Below the pieces are notes generated by a model. It had not been told where the DNA came from. It saw nothing but the letters and a program-made list of their open reading frames with translations, and did not search any database. A stretch of DNA of 64,000 bases from an uncultured Spirochaetia bacterium (GTDB lineage Bacteria; Spirochaetota; Spirochaetia; SZUA-6; Bin103), in NCBI GenBank assembly GCA_958296075.1, contig CATQHW010000001.1, positions 124,001 to 188,000 of the forward strand, written 5' to 3'. Numbering within the stretch: position 1 is the first letter of the stretch; the number at the start of each line of letters is the position of its first letter. A program made the translations under genes and the position numbers. This document shows, in pieces, positions 18,611 to 27,800 of the stretch.

Positions 18611-19509
18611 CGGCGTCATACATCTACGCGGCCCAGTACGGCTACTCCGGCCACGTCCTCCACAATGACAACCATCTGCGCATCTTTCCGGTCTCCGCCC
18701 CCGGCCAGGAGCCGGTCGACCTGCAGCTCTGGACCCGGCCTGCCGGCCGCGCCGTGGAGTACCGGGACCGCTTCGGCAACCGCGTACGGCGCGTCCGCAT
18801 CATGGTCCAGCACGACCGTCTGATGATCGCCACGGCGGGGCGGGTGCGTCTGGCCGCCGAGGCGCCGGCGCCGGACGACGCGGCCGTGGCCGAAGTGGCC
18901 GATCTGCCCGACGGCTTCGACTTCGCGCTCCGGTCGCCGCTGGTCGATCCGGACGGCGTCGCGGAGGCGGCGCAACGGATCGCCGGCGGCGCCCGCTCGC
19001 TTCCGGAGGCGGTGCGCGCGACCGTCGACTGGGTCTACCGCGAGGTCACGTATCGGCGCGGCGCCACCGGCGTGGCCACCACCGCCGCGCAGGTGCTCGA
19101 AACCCGGCAAGGGGTGTGCCAGGACAAGACCCACTTGGCCCTGGGCATCCTGCGGGCGTTGGGGATACCGTGCCGCTACGTCAGCGGGCTGCTCACCGAT
19201 CAGGTGGGAGAGACTCATGCCTGGCTGGAGGTGCTCCACCCCCGTGCTGGCTGGCTCGCGGCCGACCCCACGCGCGGGGTGCTCTTTCCTCCCGCGCGGG
19301 ACTACGTAAAGCTGGCGATCGGCCGCGACTACTCGGACGTCTCGCCGATCTCCGGGTCGTTCCTCTCCAAGGGGGCCGCGACCGAGTGCGCGGCCATCTC
19401 CTCGGTGCGGTTTACCGACACCGAAGCCGTGCTCGATGATGCGCTCGCGCTGCTGCAGAGCGCGTACGTAGTAGGCAACGGCGATCGCCCGTCCGAAGGC
19501 CGGCCTTGA
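18595..19509 (+). CDS. Transglutaminase-like cysteine protease-fold protein
   Basis: A 304-residue protein of the bacterial transglutaminase-like family with an N-terminal beta-rich domain (residues 1-105). The catalytic triad is visible as Cys175 in 'RQGVCQDKTH', His208 in 'GETHAWLEV' and Asp224 in 'LAADPTRG'. The start overlaps the ATP-grasp gene by 16 nt; a GTG at 18583 is also in frame. Proteins of this type accompany circularly permuted ATP-grasp and alpha-E genes in many bacteria and are presumed to hydrolyse or transfer the peptide product. It is likely cytoplasmic, with no signal peptide. Confidence 0.9.
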   Translation: MGRRLTASYIYAAQYGYSGHVLHNDNHLRIFPVSAPGQEPVDLQLWTRPAGRAVEYRDRFGNRVRRVRIMVQHDRLMIATAGRVRLAAEAPAPDDAAVAEVADLPDGFDFALRSPLVDPDGVAEAAQRIAGGARSLPEAVRATVDWVYREVTYRRGATGVATTAAQVLETRQGVCQDKTHLALGILRALGIPCRYVSGLLTDQVGETHAWLEVLHPRAGWLAADPTRGVLFPPARDYVKLAIGRDYSDVSPISGSFLSKGAATECAAISSVRFTDTEAVLDDALALLQSAYVVGNGDRPSEGRP

Positions 19510-19550
19510 GCATCGCCGAATCCGGAAGAAACGAAAGGAAAAACGACGCC

Positions 19551-20054
19551 ATGGATCCACGAACAATCGCACCGGGGACCGACCGCTGGCTGACCGATTC
19601 CCGGGTCTACAACCTGGTCTGGCTGGGACGCTGGATCGAGCGCGCGCAGAACGTAGCGCGCGTGTTGCTGTGGGCGGCCGAGCATCGGGAAACCAACGAT
19701 CTCCAGGACCTGCTCGGCATCGCCGCCGCCGTGCGCGGCATCACGGCGGACGACTCGGCGCTGGAGGCGCTCCTGACCCGCGACAGCGGCGCGTCCCTGC
19801 GCGGCTGTCTGGAAGCGGCCCGCTTCAACGCCACCCACGTGGCGCCGGTCGAGGTGGTCCGCATCGCCAGCGCCGCCATCGACACGCTGAACCGGCACGA
19901 TCCGGCGTCGTCGCCGGCGGGCGTGGCAACGCTGATGCGGAGCGTCCTGGGCACCCTGGACGAACTGCACGCCGCGGTGGAGCAAGCCTGGTTCCACTCC
20001 GGCGCACTCTCCGAGGAAGAGGTCTACCGCCGCTTCGTGCAGCAACAGCAGTAG
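19551..20054 (+). CDS. Short alpha-E domain protein
   Basis: A 167-residue protein recognisable from 'YNLVWLGRWIERAQNVARVL', the usual opening of alpha-E (DUF403) proteins, which form helical bundles and accompany ATP-grasp peptide ligases. Typical members are about 300 residues, so this one is roughly half-length and seems to lack the second helical repeat. It ends cleanly in a Gln-rich tail. AAGGAA lies 10 nt before the ATG at 19551, which supports this start over a TTG that overlaps the transglutaminase stop at 19506. It completes the three-gene operon starting at 17228. Confidence 0.78.
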   Translation: MDPRTIAPGTDRWLTDSRVYNLVWLGRWIERAQNVARVLLWAAEHRETNDLQDLLGIAAAVRGITADDSALEALLTRDSGASLRGCLEAARFNATHVAPVEVVRIASAAIDTLNRHDPASSPAGVATLMRSVLGTLDELHAAVEQAWFHSGALSEEEVYRRFVQQQQ

Positions 20055-20104
20055 TCAGGTCTCGCGAGCCCTACGCGGAAACCATCTCCGCAGGGGCGGC
20101 TTCG

Positions 20105-22669
20105 TCAGCCCTGCAGGAACAGACCCGGCACGAACAGGTGCGGCAGTCCGGGGTGGTCGGGCATGACCCGTACCGTCACCGCCACCCGCCCCGTCTTGCG
20201 GCACACGGTCCCGGCCCGGTAGGTCGCCGAATCTCCGTGCCGCTCGACCAGTTCCATCGGCGTGCTCTGCCCGTCGACGATCTTGTCGTCGCCCGGTTGA
20301 AGATCAAGTCTGCCGGGCAGCGAGCCGTGATAGAGCGCGACCCGGACGTCGGACGGGTCCAGCCCTCCAAGCCGTACCCGCGCCGTGACGTCGAGCCGGT
20401 CGCCGACCTTCAGGATGGGCGGGCTGCCGCTGTCGAGCTGCTCGACGGCGATACCCGGCCAGTGCTGTTCGAGACGCTGCAGATGGTGGGCCACCTCCGC
20501 GGCGTCCCGGTAGCCGCTGTCGCGCAGCCGGCGCGCGTGCGCCAGCGCCGGTTCGTAGAAGCTCCGGTGATACTCGGCGACCATGCGCTGCGCGCTGAAA
20601 CGCTCGCCGATCACCGTCATCGAGCGTCGCATCTTGGCGATCCAGGCGCGCGGCAGGCCGTCGATGCCGCGGTCATAGAACATCGGGATGACCTTCTGCT
20701 CCAGTTCCGTGAAGACCGCGTCGGCCTCCAGCTCGTCCTGGATCTCCTCGTCGCGGTAGGTCTCGCCCGACCCGACGGACCAGCCAACGTCGGGGCTGTA
20801 CCCCTCGTCCCACCAGCCGTCCAGGGTCGACACCATCAGCGATCCGTTGACCGACGCCTTCATGCCGCTGGTCCCGCTGGCCTCCTGCGGCCGGCGCGGG
20901 AGGTTGAGCCATACGTCGCAGCCGGCGACCAGGTAGCGCGCCACGCTGATGTCGTAGTCGTCCAGGAACACCAGCCGGCTGCGCAGGTCGTGCTCGGTCG
21001 CGAACTGCACGATACGCCGGATCAGCTCCTTGCCATGGTGATCGTTGGGGTGCGACTTGCCGGAGAAGATGATCTGTACCGGCTTCTCGCGGTTGCTCAA
21101 CATGCGCACCAGGCGCTCCGGCTGCCGGAACAGCAGGCCGGAGCGTTTGTAGCCGGCGATGCGGCGCGCGAAGCCGATGGTGAGAGCATCCGCACGCAGC
21201 GCTACCTCGGCGGCCCGGATATCGGCCTCCGCCGCCCCCTCGCGCCGCATCTGCGACACGATGCGCCGGCGGGCGAACCAGATCATCCGTTCCCGGCGCC
21301 GCTCGTGGGTCCGCCACAGCTCCTCGTCGGCGATGTTGTCGACCTGCCGCCACACCGACACTTCGGTCGCGTTCTTGGCCACCGCCGGACCCAGGTAGCG
21401 CACCAGCAACTCCTGGATGTCATGCGAGATCCAGCTCCACAGATGCACCCCGTTGGTGATGTGCCGAATCGGCACCTCGTCGGCCGGCACGCCCGGCCAC
21501 AGGCCGCGCCACATGCGGCGCGAGACCTGGCCGTGCAGCCGGCTGACGCCGTTGCAGTGCGCGGCCAGACGCAGCGCCAGCGGCGTGAGCCCGAACTGCC
21601 CGTGCGCATCGCTGCCGTCATCGATGCGGCCCAACCCCAGGAACTGGTGCTCGTCCAGCCCCAGAGCCGAGCGCAGCGCGCCCGCCTGATCGAGCACCAG
21701 ATGGTCGTCGAACGTCTCGTTCCCGGCCGGCACCGGCGTGTGGGTGGTGAACACGGTGGTGCTCGACACCGCCTGCCGGGCCGCGTGGTAGCTCAGCCCG
21801 TGCTCGTCCATCAGGACCCGTACCCGCTCCAAGGCCAGGAACGCCGAATGGCCCTCGTTCATGTGGGTGACCGCCACCGGCACATCGAGCGCCCGCATCG
21901 CCCGCATGCCGCCGATGCCCAGCAGCAGCTCCTGGCGGAGGCGCATACGGCGATCGGAGGCGTACAGTTGACCGGTTACGTCGCGCGTCGACGGCGGGTT
22001 GGCGTCGATGTCGGTATCGAGCAGATAGAGCGTCACCCGCCCGACGCGCGCGCGCCAGACGCAGGCGTGCGCCACCTCCGCTCCCATCTCCACGGTGACG
22101 GTCACGGGGGCGCCGTCGGCAGCGGTGCACAGGGCGAGCGGCATGTTGTAGAAGTCGTTGGCGGGATAGCTCTCGAGCTGATGGCCGTCCATGGTGACGC
22201 GCTGGCGGAAGTATCCGGTGCGATACAGCAGTCCGACGCCGACCACCGGCAGCCCCAGGTCGGAGCAGCTCTTCAAGTGGTCGCCCGCCAGCACTCCCAG
22301 ACCGCCGGAGTAGATCGGCAGCGTGGCGTCGACTCCGAACTCCATGGAGAAATAGGCCACCACGGCGTCGCGGGGACCGCCGTACCACGACTCGGCTTGC
22401 AGATAGGCGTGGTAATCGGCGACGACGCGATCCATGTGGGCCAGGAACGCCTTGTCCTGCTCCAATTCGTGGAGCCGCTCCTGCGGCACCTCGCTGAGCA
22501 GCCGCAAGGGACTCTGCTGCGCATGCAGCCACGCCTCATTGCCGAACCGCATGAACAGGCGGATCGCGTCGAAATGCCACGTGATCCAGAAGTCGTGCGC
22601 GATCTCCGCCAGGGGCGCCAAGCGCTCCGGGATGTTCGGCTTTACGGTAAAGGTGAGTCGGCTTGCCAT
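20105..22669 (-). CDS. glgP: Alpha-glucan (glycogen/maltodextrin) phosphorylase
   Basis: An 854-residue GT35 phosphorylase, releasing glucose 1-phosphate from alpha-1,4-glucans in the cytoplasm. The N-terminal ~110 residues are the DUF3417-type helical domain found in the 'alpha-glucan family phosphorylase' branch. 'IYSGGLGVLAGDHLKSCSD' is the substrate-site loop. The PLP-binding lysine is Lys604 in 'EASGTSGMKASVNGS'. 'RIAGYKRSGLLFRQPERL' is the phosphate-site region. The ATG at 22669 is preferred (two codons after another ATG). It is convergent with the alpha-E gene and divergent from glgX, forming a glycogen-breakdown pair. Confidence 0.94.
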   Translation of the reverse strand: MASRLTFTVKPNIPERLAPLAEIAHDFWITWHFDAIRLFMRFGNEAWLHAQQSPLRLLSEVPQERLHELEQDKAFLAHMDRVVADYHAYLQAESWYGGPRDAVVAYFSMEFGVDATLPIYSGGLGVLAGDHLKSCSDLGLPVVGVGLLYRTGYFRQRVTMDGHQLESYPANDFYNMPLALCTAADGAPVTVTVEMGAEVAHACVWRARVGRVTLYLLDTDIDANPPSTRDVTGQLYASDRRMRLRQELLLGIGGMRAMRALDVPVAVTHMNEGHSAFLALERVRVLMDEHGLSYHAARQAVSSTTVFTTHTPVPAGNETFDDHLVLDQAGALRSALGLDEHQFLGLGRIDDGSDAHGQFGLTPLALRLAAHCNGVSRLHGQVSRRMWRGLWPGVPADEVPIRHITNGVHLWSWISHDIQELLVRYLGPAVAKNATEVSVWRQVDNIADEELWRTHERRRERMIWFARRRIVSQMRREGAAEADIRAAEVALRADALTIGFARRIAGYKRSGLLFRQPERLVRMLSNREKPVQIIFSGKSHPNDHHGKELIRRIVQFATEHDLRSRLVFLDDYDISVARYLVAGCDVWLNLPRRPQEASGTSGMKASVNGSLMVSTLDGWWDEGYSPDVGWSVGSGETYRDEEIQDELEADAVFTELEQKVIPMFYDRGIDGLPRAWIAKMRRSMTVIGERFSAQRMVAEYHRSFYEPALAHARRLRDSGYRDAAEVAHHLQRLEQHWPGIAVEQLDSGSPPILKVGDRLDVTARVRLGGLDPSDVRVALYHGSLPGRLDLQPGDDKIVDGQSTPMELVERHGDSATYRAGTVCRKTGRVAVTVRVMPDHPGLPHLFVPGLFLQG

Positions 22670-22794
22670 GGTCAACCTGCGCCGCGCCGGCTGCGTGCGC
22701 GCGCCGGCTCGGCGCCGATAGTAAGCCCGAAATCCGCCCCGCCGTCTACCGTCTGGCGAACCTGCGTCCGCCGGTGCTACTCATTGAGGCTACG

Positions 22795-24849
22795 GTGCAC
22801 CGTTCTTCCCCGGCGTTAGCCACCCGGCGCGGCCGACCGGAGCCGCTCGGCGCGACCGTGCTCGACGGCGCCACGCAGTTCGCGGTGTTCAGCCGGCACG
22901 CCACCGCGGTGACCCTGCTGCTGTTCGACGACACGGACAGCGGCAGGCCGAGCGCGAGCATTCCGCTGCACCGTACCGGCGACGTCTGGCACGTCGTCGC
23001 GGACGGCGTGGGTCCCGGCCACGCCTACCTGTACCGCGTCGACGGCCCCTCCGACCCGGCGGCCGGGCACCGCTTCGACCCGGCCGCCCTGTTGTTCGAT
23101 CCCTACGCGAAGGCGTTCACCGGTGCGCTCCCCCCGCGGCTGCGCGCCCTGGAGCTGCCCGCTCCCGGTCCGCGCTGCCTGGTGGTGGACGACGCGTTCG
23201 ATTGGGGCGACGAACGGGCGCCGCGCCACCCGCTTGCGCGCACGGTGATCTACGAAACCCACGTGCGCGGCTTCACCGTGCATCCCTCCTCCGGGGTCGA
23301 CCATCCCGGCACCTTTCGCGGCCTTGCCGAGCGCATTCCGTACCTGACCGAGCTGGGCGTGACCGCGGTCGAGCTGCTGCCAGTGACCGAGTCGGACGAA
23401 TACGCCCCCGCCTCGGCGTCGGGTGAGTCGCTGGTCAACTACTGGGGCTACAACCCGATCGGCCTGTTCGCCCCGAAGCGCCGCTACGGCTCGAGCGGCG
23501 GGCCGGGCAGCCAGGTGACCGACTTCAAGCGCATGGTCCGCGATCTGCACGCCGCCGGCATCGAGGTGATCCTGGACATGGTCTTCAACCACTCGCCGGA
23601 GGGCGGCGCCGGCGGCCCCACCGTTTCCTACCGGGGCCTCGACAACAGCATCTACTACCTGCTCGACCCGGACGCGCCGAGCCGTTATCTCGACTTCACC
23701 GGTTGCCACAACACCCTCAACTGCAACCATCCGGTAGTCCGGCAGATGATCGTCGACTGCCTCCACTACTGGACCGTGGAGATGCACGTCGACGGGTTCC
23801 GCTTCGACCTCGCCTCGGTGCTCGGACGCGACCGCGCCGGCCGCCTCAGCGCCAATACGCCGATCCTGGAACGGATCGGCGAGGATCCGGTATTGCGCGA
23901 CACCAAGATCATCGCCGAGGCGTGGGACGCGGCCGGCGCCTACCAGGTCGGCCAGTTTCCCGGTGAGCGGTGGGCGGAGCTCAACGACCGGTTTCGTGAC
24001 GACGTGCGCCGCTTCTGGCGGGGCGACGGCAGCGCCGCCGCGATCGCCACGCGGTTGACGGGGAGCGCCGACCTCTACGAAGACGGCGGCCGCCGGCCGT
24101 TCCACAGCGTCAACTTCGTCACCTGCCACGACGGGTTCACGCTCAGGGACCTGGTCAGCTACGCCGCCAAGCACAACGCCGCCAATGGCGAAGACAACCG
24201 GGACGGCAGCGATCACAACCTCAGCGCCAACTACGGCGTGGAGGGTCCTGCCGGCGACCCGGAGATACACGCCACGCGGCTGCGCCAGAGCAAGAACCTG
24301 CTGGCCACGCTGTTCGTCTCGCTGGGCACTCCGGTGCTCCTGGGGGGAGACGAGATGGGGCGCACGCAAGGCGGCAACAACAACGCTTACTGCCAGGACA
24401 ACGAGGTCTCCTGGTACGACTGGACGCTGCGCGCGAGCAACGCCGAACTGGTCCGGTTCTGCCGCGCCCTGATCGCGCTGCGCGCCCGCCACGCCGCCCT
24501 GCGGCGCAGCGCGTTCTATCGGGAGCACGGTTCCGGCATCCGGTGGTTCGACGCCGGCGGCCGGCCGCCCGACTGGAGCAGCGGAGAGCCGCGCCTCGCC
24601 GCGTGCGTGCGGGACGACGCCTGCGACCTCTACCTCATCCTCAACGCGGACGCCGCGCCCTGCCGGTTCGCGGTGCCGGTCGCTCCCGGCGGCGGCGGCT
24701 GGCGGCGCATGATCGACACCGCGCTGCCGGCGCCGCACGACATCTGCGCGATCGATGAAGCCGCGCCGGTCGTCCCTCAGGAGCCGTATCCGGCGGCGCC
24801 ACGCGCGCTGGTGCTGCTGGCCGCCGGCGGCGGCGAGTCACGACGGTAG
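22795..24849 (+). CDS. glgX: Glycogen debranching enzyme / isoamylase-type
   Basis: A 684-residue GH13 enzyme that cleaves alpha-1,6 branches of limit dextrin or glycogen. An N-terminal CBM48-type domain ('GATVLDGATQFAVFSRHAT') precedes the barrel. Catalytic residues are Asp338 in 'DGFRFDLASVLG', Glu375 in 'KIIAEAWDAAG' and Asp446 in 'FVTCHDGFTLRDL'. 'ILDMVFNHSPEGG' is conserved region I, and the long 'NNNAYCQDNEVSWYDW' segment is diagnostic for GlgX. A GTG at 22795 with GAGG 5 nt upstream is the best start; the frame is open further upstream but reads as low complexity. Its last 12 bp overlap the convergent fusion gene. Confidence 0.92.
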   Translation: MHRSSPALATRRGRPEPLGATVLDGATQFAVFSRHATAVTLLLFDDTDSGRPSASIPLHRTGDVWHVVADGVGPGHAYLYRVDGPSDPAAGHRFDPAALLFDPYAKAFTGALPPRLRALELPAPGPRCLVVDDAFDWGDERAPRHPLARTVIYETHVRGFTVHPSSGVDHPGTFRGLAERIPYLTELGVTAVELLPVTESDEYAPASASGESLVNYWGYNPIGLFAPKRRYGSSGGPGSQVTDFKRMVRDLHAAGIEVILDMVFNHSPEGGAGGPTVSYRGLDNSIYYLLDPDAPSRYLDFTGCHNTLNCNHPVVRQMIVDCLHYWTVEMHVDGFRFDLASVLGRDRAGRLSANTPILERIGEDPVLRDTKIIAEAWDAAGAYQVGQFPGERWAELNDRFRDDVRRFWRGDGSAAAIATRLTGSADLYEDGGRRPFHSVNFVTCHDGFTLRDLVSYAAKHNAANGEDNRDGSDHNLSANYGVEGPAGDPEIHATRLRQSKNLLATLFVSLGTPVLLGGDEMGRTQGGNNNAYCQDNEVSWYDWTLRASNAELVRFCRALIALRARHAALRRSAFYREHGSGIRWFDAGGRPPDWSSGEPRLAACVRDDACDLYLILNADAAPCRFAVPVAPGGGGWRRMIDTALPAPHDICAIDEAAPVVPQEPYPAAPRALVLLAAGGGESRR

Positions 24850-27800
24850 ATCGGCCGCTGGAATCGTCTCCTGCAGCGCGTGCAGCTCCTGCAGGTAGCG
24901 CCGCGCGGCGCTGTCCCAGTACACGATGCTGCGCCGCGCGTTGGCGCGCGCGCGCCGGATCTGGTCGGCCGTGGCATGGCGCAGGAACCAGGTGCAGCGC
25001 GCCATGGCGTCCAGGAATGCGTCCGGCCGGTAGTCGCCGAACAGCACGCCGCAGCCGCTCACGGCCGAGCCGCGGAGCTGGAGCGGGGTCACCGTGTCGC
25101 GCAGGCCGCCGGTGGCGTGCGCCACCACCAAGCAGCCGCAGTTCATCGCCTCCAACTGCGAGATGCCGCCCGGCTCGAACTGCGACGGCATCAGAAAGGC
25201 GTCGGCGGCCAGCAGCGGCACGCTGATCTCCTGATACCCGATGCGGGCGGCGACCGCCCCCGGATAATACTCCGTCAGGGCCTGCATCCCGGCCGCGAGC
25301 TCCTCGGCGCGGTGGTCGTTGGGCGCGATCGGTCCGCCCAGGATCGCCTGGACCCCCAGGTGGCGAAAGATGCCCTCGGAAGCCTCCAACACGATCTGGA
25401 ACCCCTTCTGGTCGCTGATCCGGTGGATCATCGCGTAGAGCACCTGATCGGGGTCCACGGTCAGGCCGTATTCGAGCTGCGCCAGCAGCTTGGTGCGCAT
25501 GCGGGTGACATCGTCACGGCGGCCCTCCGTGGCGAACCGGATCGCGCCCGGATCGGCCGCCAGCAGCTCCGGAAAGCGCCGTTCGAGCTTGGCGCGCAGC
25601 AGCGGGTCCTCCGCGACGCGAGCGCGCAGCCGCGGGTACTGCTGCTCGTTCAACCCCGAACGGCGCAGCCGCTGCAGGACGCTGCGCCTGAACCCCCGCG
25701 CGATGCCGTTGTTGATCCCCACGACGTCGCGCAGCAGCGGCTCCAGGCCGTCGCAGTGCTGCTCGATCTGGTGCGCGTAGGTTGGGCTCACGGTGAACAC
25801 CCGATCGGCGAAGCGGATGCCGGCCGCCATCAGGTTGAACAGGCCGTCGTCGCGCGGATCGGTGAACTGCGTCGCGCGGTGGCCGGGCAGGTTGAAGAGG
25901 CCGAACAGGTCGGCGCCGTCCTCGTAGCGGCCGTAGCAGTCGAAGTACTGCCAGCCGCCGTTGTGGATGACGTGAATGAAGCTGGTGCGCGAAAAGTCGC
26001 CGGCATAGTGCGGGTCGGCGCGCACGACGCCGCTGAGCAACCCGGCGGCGGCGTCGTTGGTGGCGATCACCAGCGGATCGAGGCGGAATCGGGCGATCAC
26101 CTCCGCAGCGGCGCGCGCCAGGCCCAGGCGACGGCGGATACGCTCGTTGGAGCGATAGCCCCAGTAGAGCCCGTCGAACAGTTCGTGATGATCGAGCAGG
26201 TAGTAGCGCACGCCGTCGACCACGCCGCCGTGCACGCCCACCTCGTAGTGCTCCTCGCCGAGATGGAAGCGGACGTTGACGCCGGTGTAGGCGATGCCGT
26301 AGCGCTCGATCGCGTCCCGCATCTTGGCCACCGAGCGCGGTTCGCCGGAGCGGTACAACGGGGTGATGACGTACAGGCGTTCCCCCAGCCGGGCCAGCTC
26401 GCGCGGCAGCTCGCAGGTGACGTTGGCAAGGCCGCCGCTCTTCGAGAACGGCTCCGCCTCGGCGGACACGAACACCACCGCGCGGCTGCGCATCCGCTCG
26501 AGCACCCGAGCCAGCAGCCGATCGCCGGGCGACCGGTCGCTTCGCGGCGCGTCGAGCGCGGCCGCGCGCAGCCGGCCGAGCCCGGCGTCGCGCCCGATCC
26601 GGCCGTCCCGGTGAGCGTGGTACAGCGCCCGCCTCAGTCCGGCGGCGACCGCGTCGCGAGCCCCGGCTTCATAGAGCGGCAGCAGCTTCTCATCCAGAAA
26701 ACGGGCCAGCCCGCCGGGGCTCGCCGCGGCGGCGACCACCTCCCGATACGCGAACGAGGCGTCGAGCCGCTCGCGTGACGGCCGGGACCGCAGGCGGTCG
26801 AAGGAGTCGCGCAGGAACCGCGCATAGCCGGCATCGGCCACGCCGGCCCCATCGCCGGTCCCGCCGCCGGCGACGCGGTCGATGCGCAGCAGCTTCACTC
26901 GCTGCGTGTAGCTCACCGACGTGGTGAGCGCCGAGGCGCGCAGTTCCGCTCCGGTGTAATGGGCGTAACGATCGGTGACCGGCGAATAGGTGGGATCGAC
27001 CACCACGTACCGGTCCGCCGGATCGATCCAGTCGGCCGCCGCGCGCATGTCGACGCTCACCGTCGCGCTGTCGGCGGCGAAGCTGCACACCGCCAGCCAC
27101 AGGCCCTGCGGCGCCGGCTTGATCGCCGCCGCCACCTGATGATGGTCGGTAGGAACCAGCGTGCCGCGGCCGGGATTGCGGCGATGAAAGTCGTATACGT
27201 CACGGAAGATTCGCTCCACGCTCCGGTCGGCGGCGCTGTCGAACCGGTTCCAGTCCACGTAGACGTTGTCGGGGAATATCTTCCACGTCTCGCCCTCCGC
27301 GTTCCCCTCGAAATCCATCACCACGTTGACCAGGAACGACGTCAACGTGAGCACGGGCCGCAGATTGGCGCGTCCGAAGGTATCGACCGGCCGGCGCTCG
27401 TCGTGGTTGCCGAACATGCCGATCAGCTCGGTGCCGGGCGGAAGCGCCCCCCGGTAGTGCTGATCGTACAGATGATATATTTCGCCGACCGTGGAGGCGC
27501 CCTGCGCCACCCGCTCGAAGATCTTGAACAGCGACGAGTTGTACGGGACGATGCCGAGCCGGCTGAGATACTGCTCGCGGCCCCAGTAGGCTTCGGCAAG
27601 GTGGAGGTAGAAGCCCTTGCCGGCGGCGTGCGCGGCCCGTTCCATCTCCCGCATCAGCAGGTGGTGCAGCGGACTGCAGATCAGGTCGCGGCACGCCGAC
27701 TCGAAGAACCCGGTGGTCACGTAGTGGTCGTCGACCCGTTCGTTGACCACGATCGCACCCTCGACCTGCTCTTCGTCCGAACGGGGCCCCGACGGCAGCA

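Noticed and set aside
20090..20114. Inverted repeat (GCAGGG / CCCTGC) as a terminator between the alpha-E gene and glgP
   Set aside because: The stem is short, has no T-run and overlaps the glgP stop, so chance in GC-rich DNA is likely.
19670..22819. 1,049-codon plus-strand frame opposite glgP
   Set aside because: Low-complexity His/Arg/Ala/Val translation; glgP on the other strand has full GT35 motifs.
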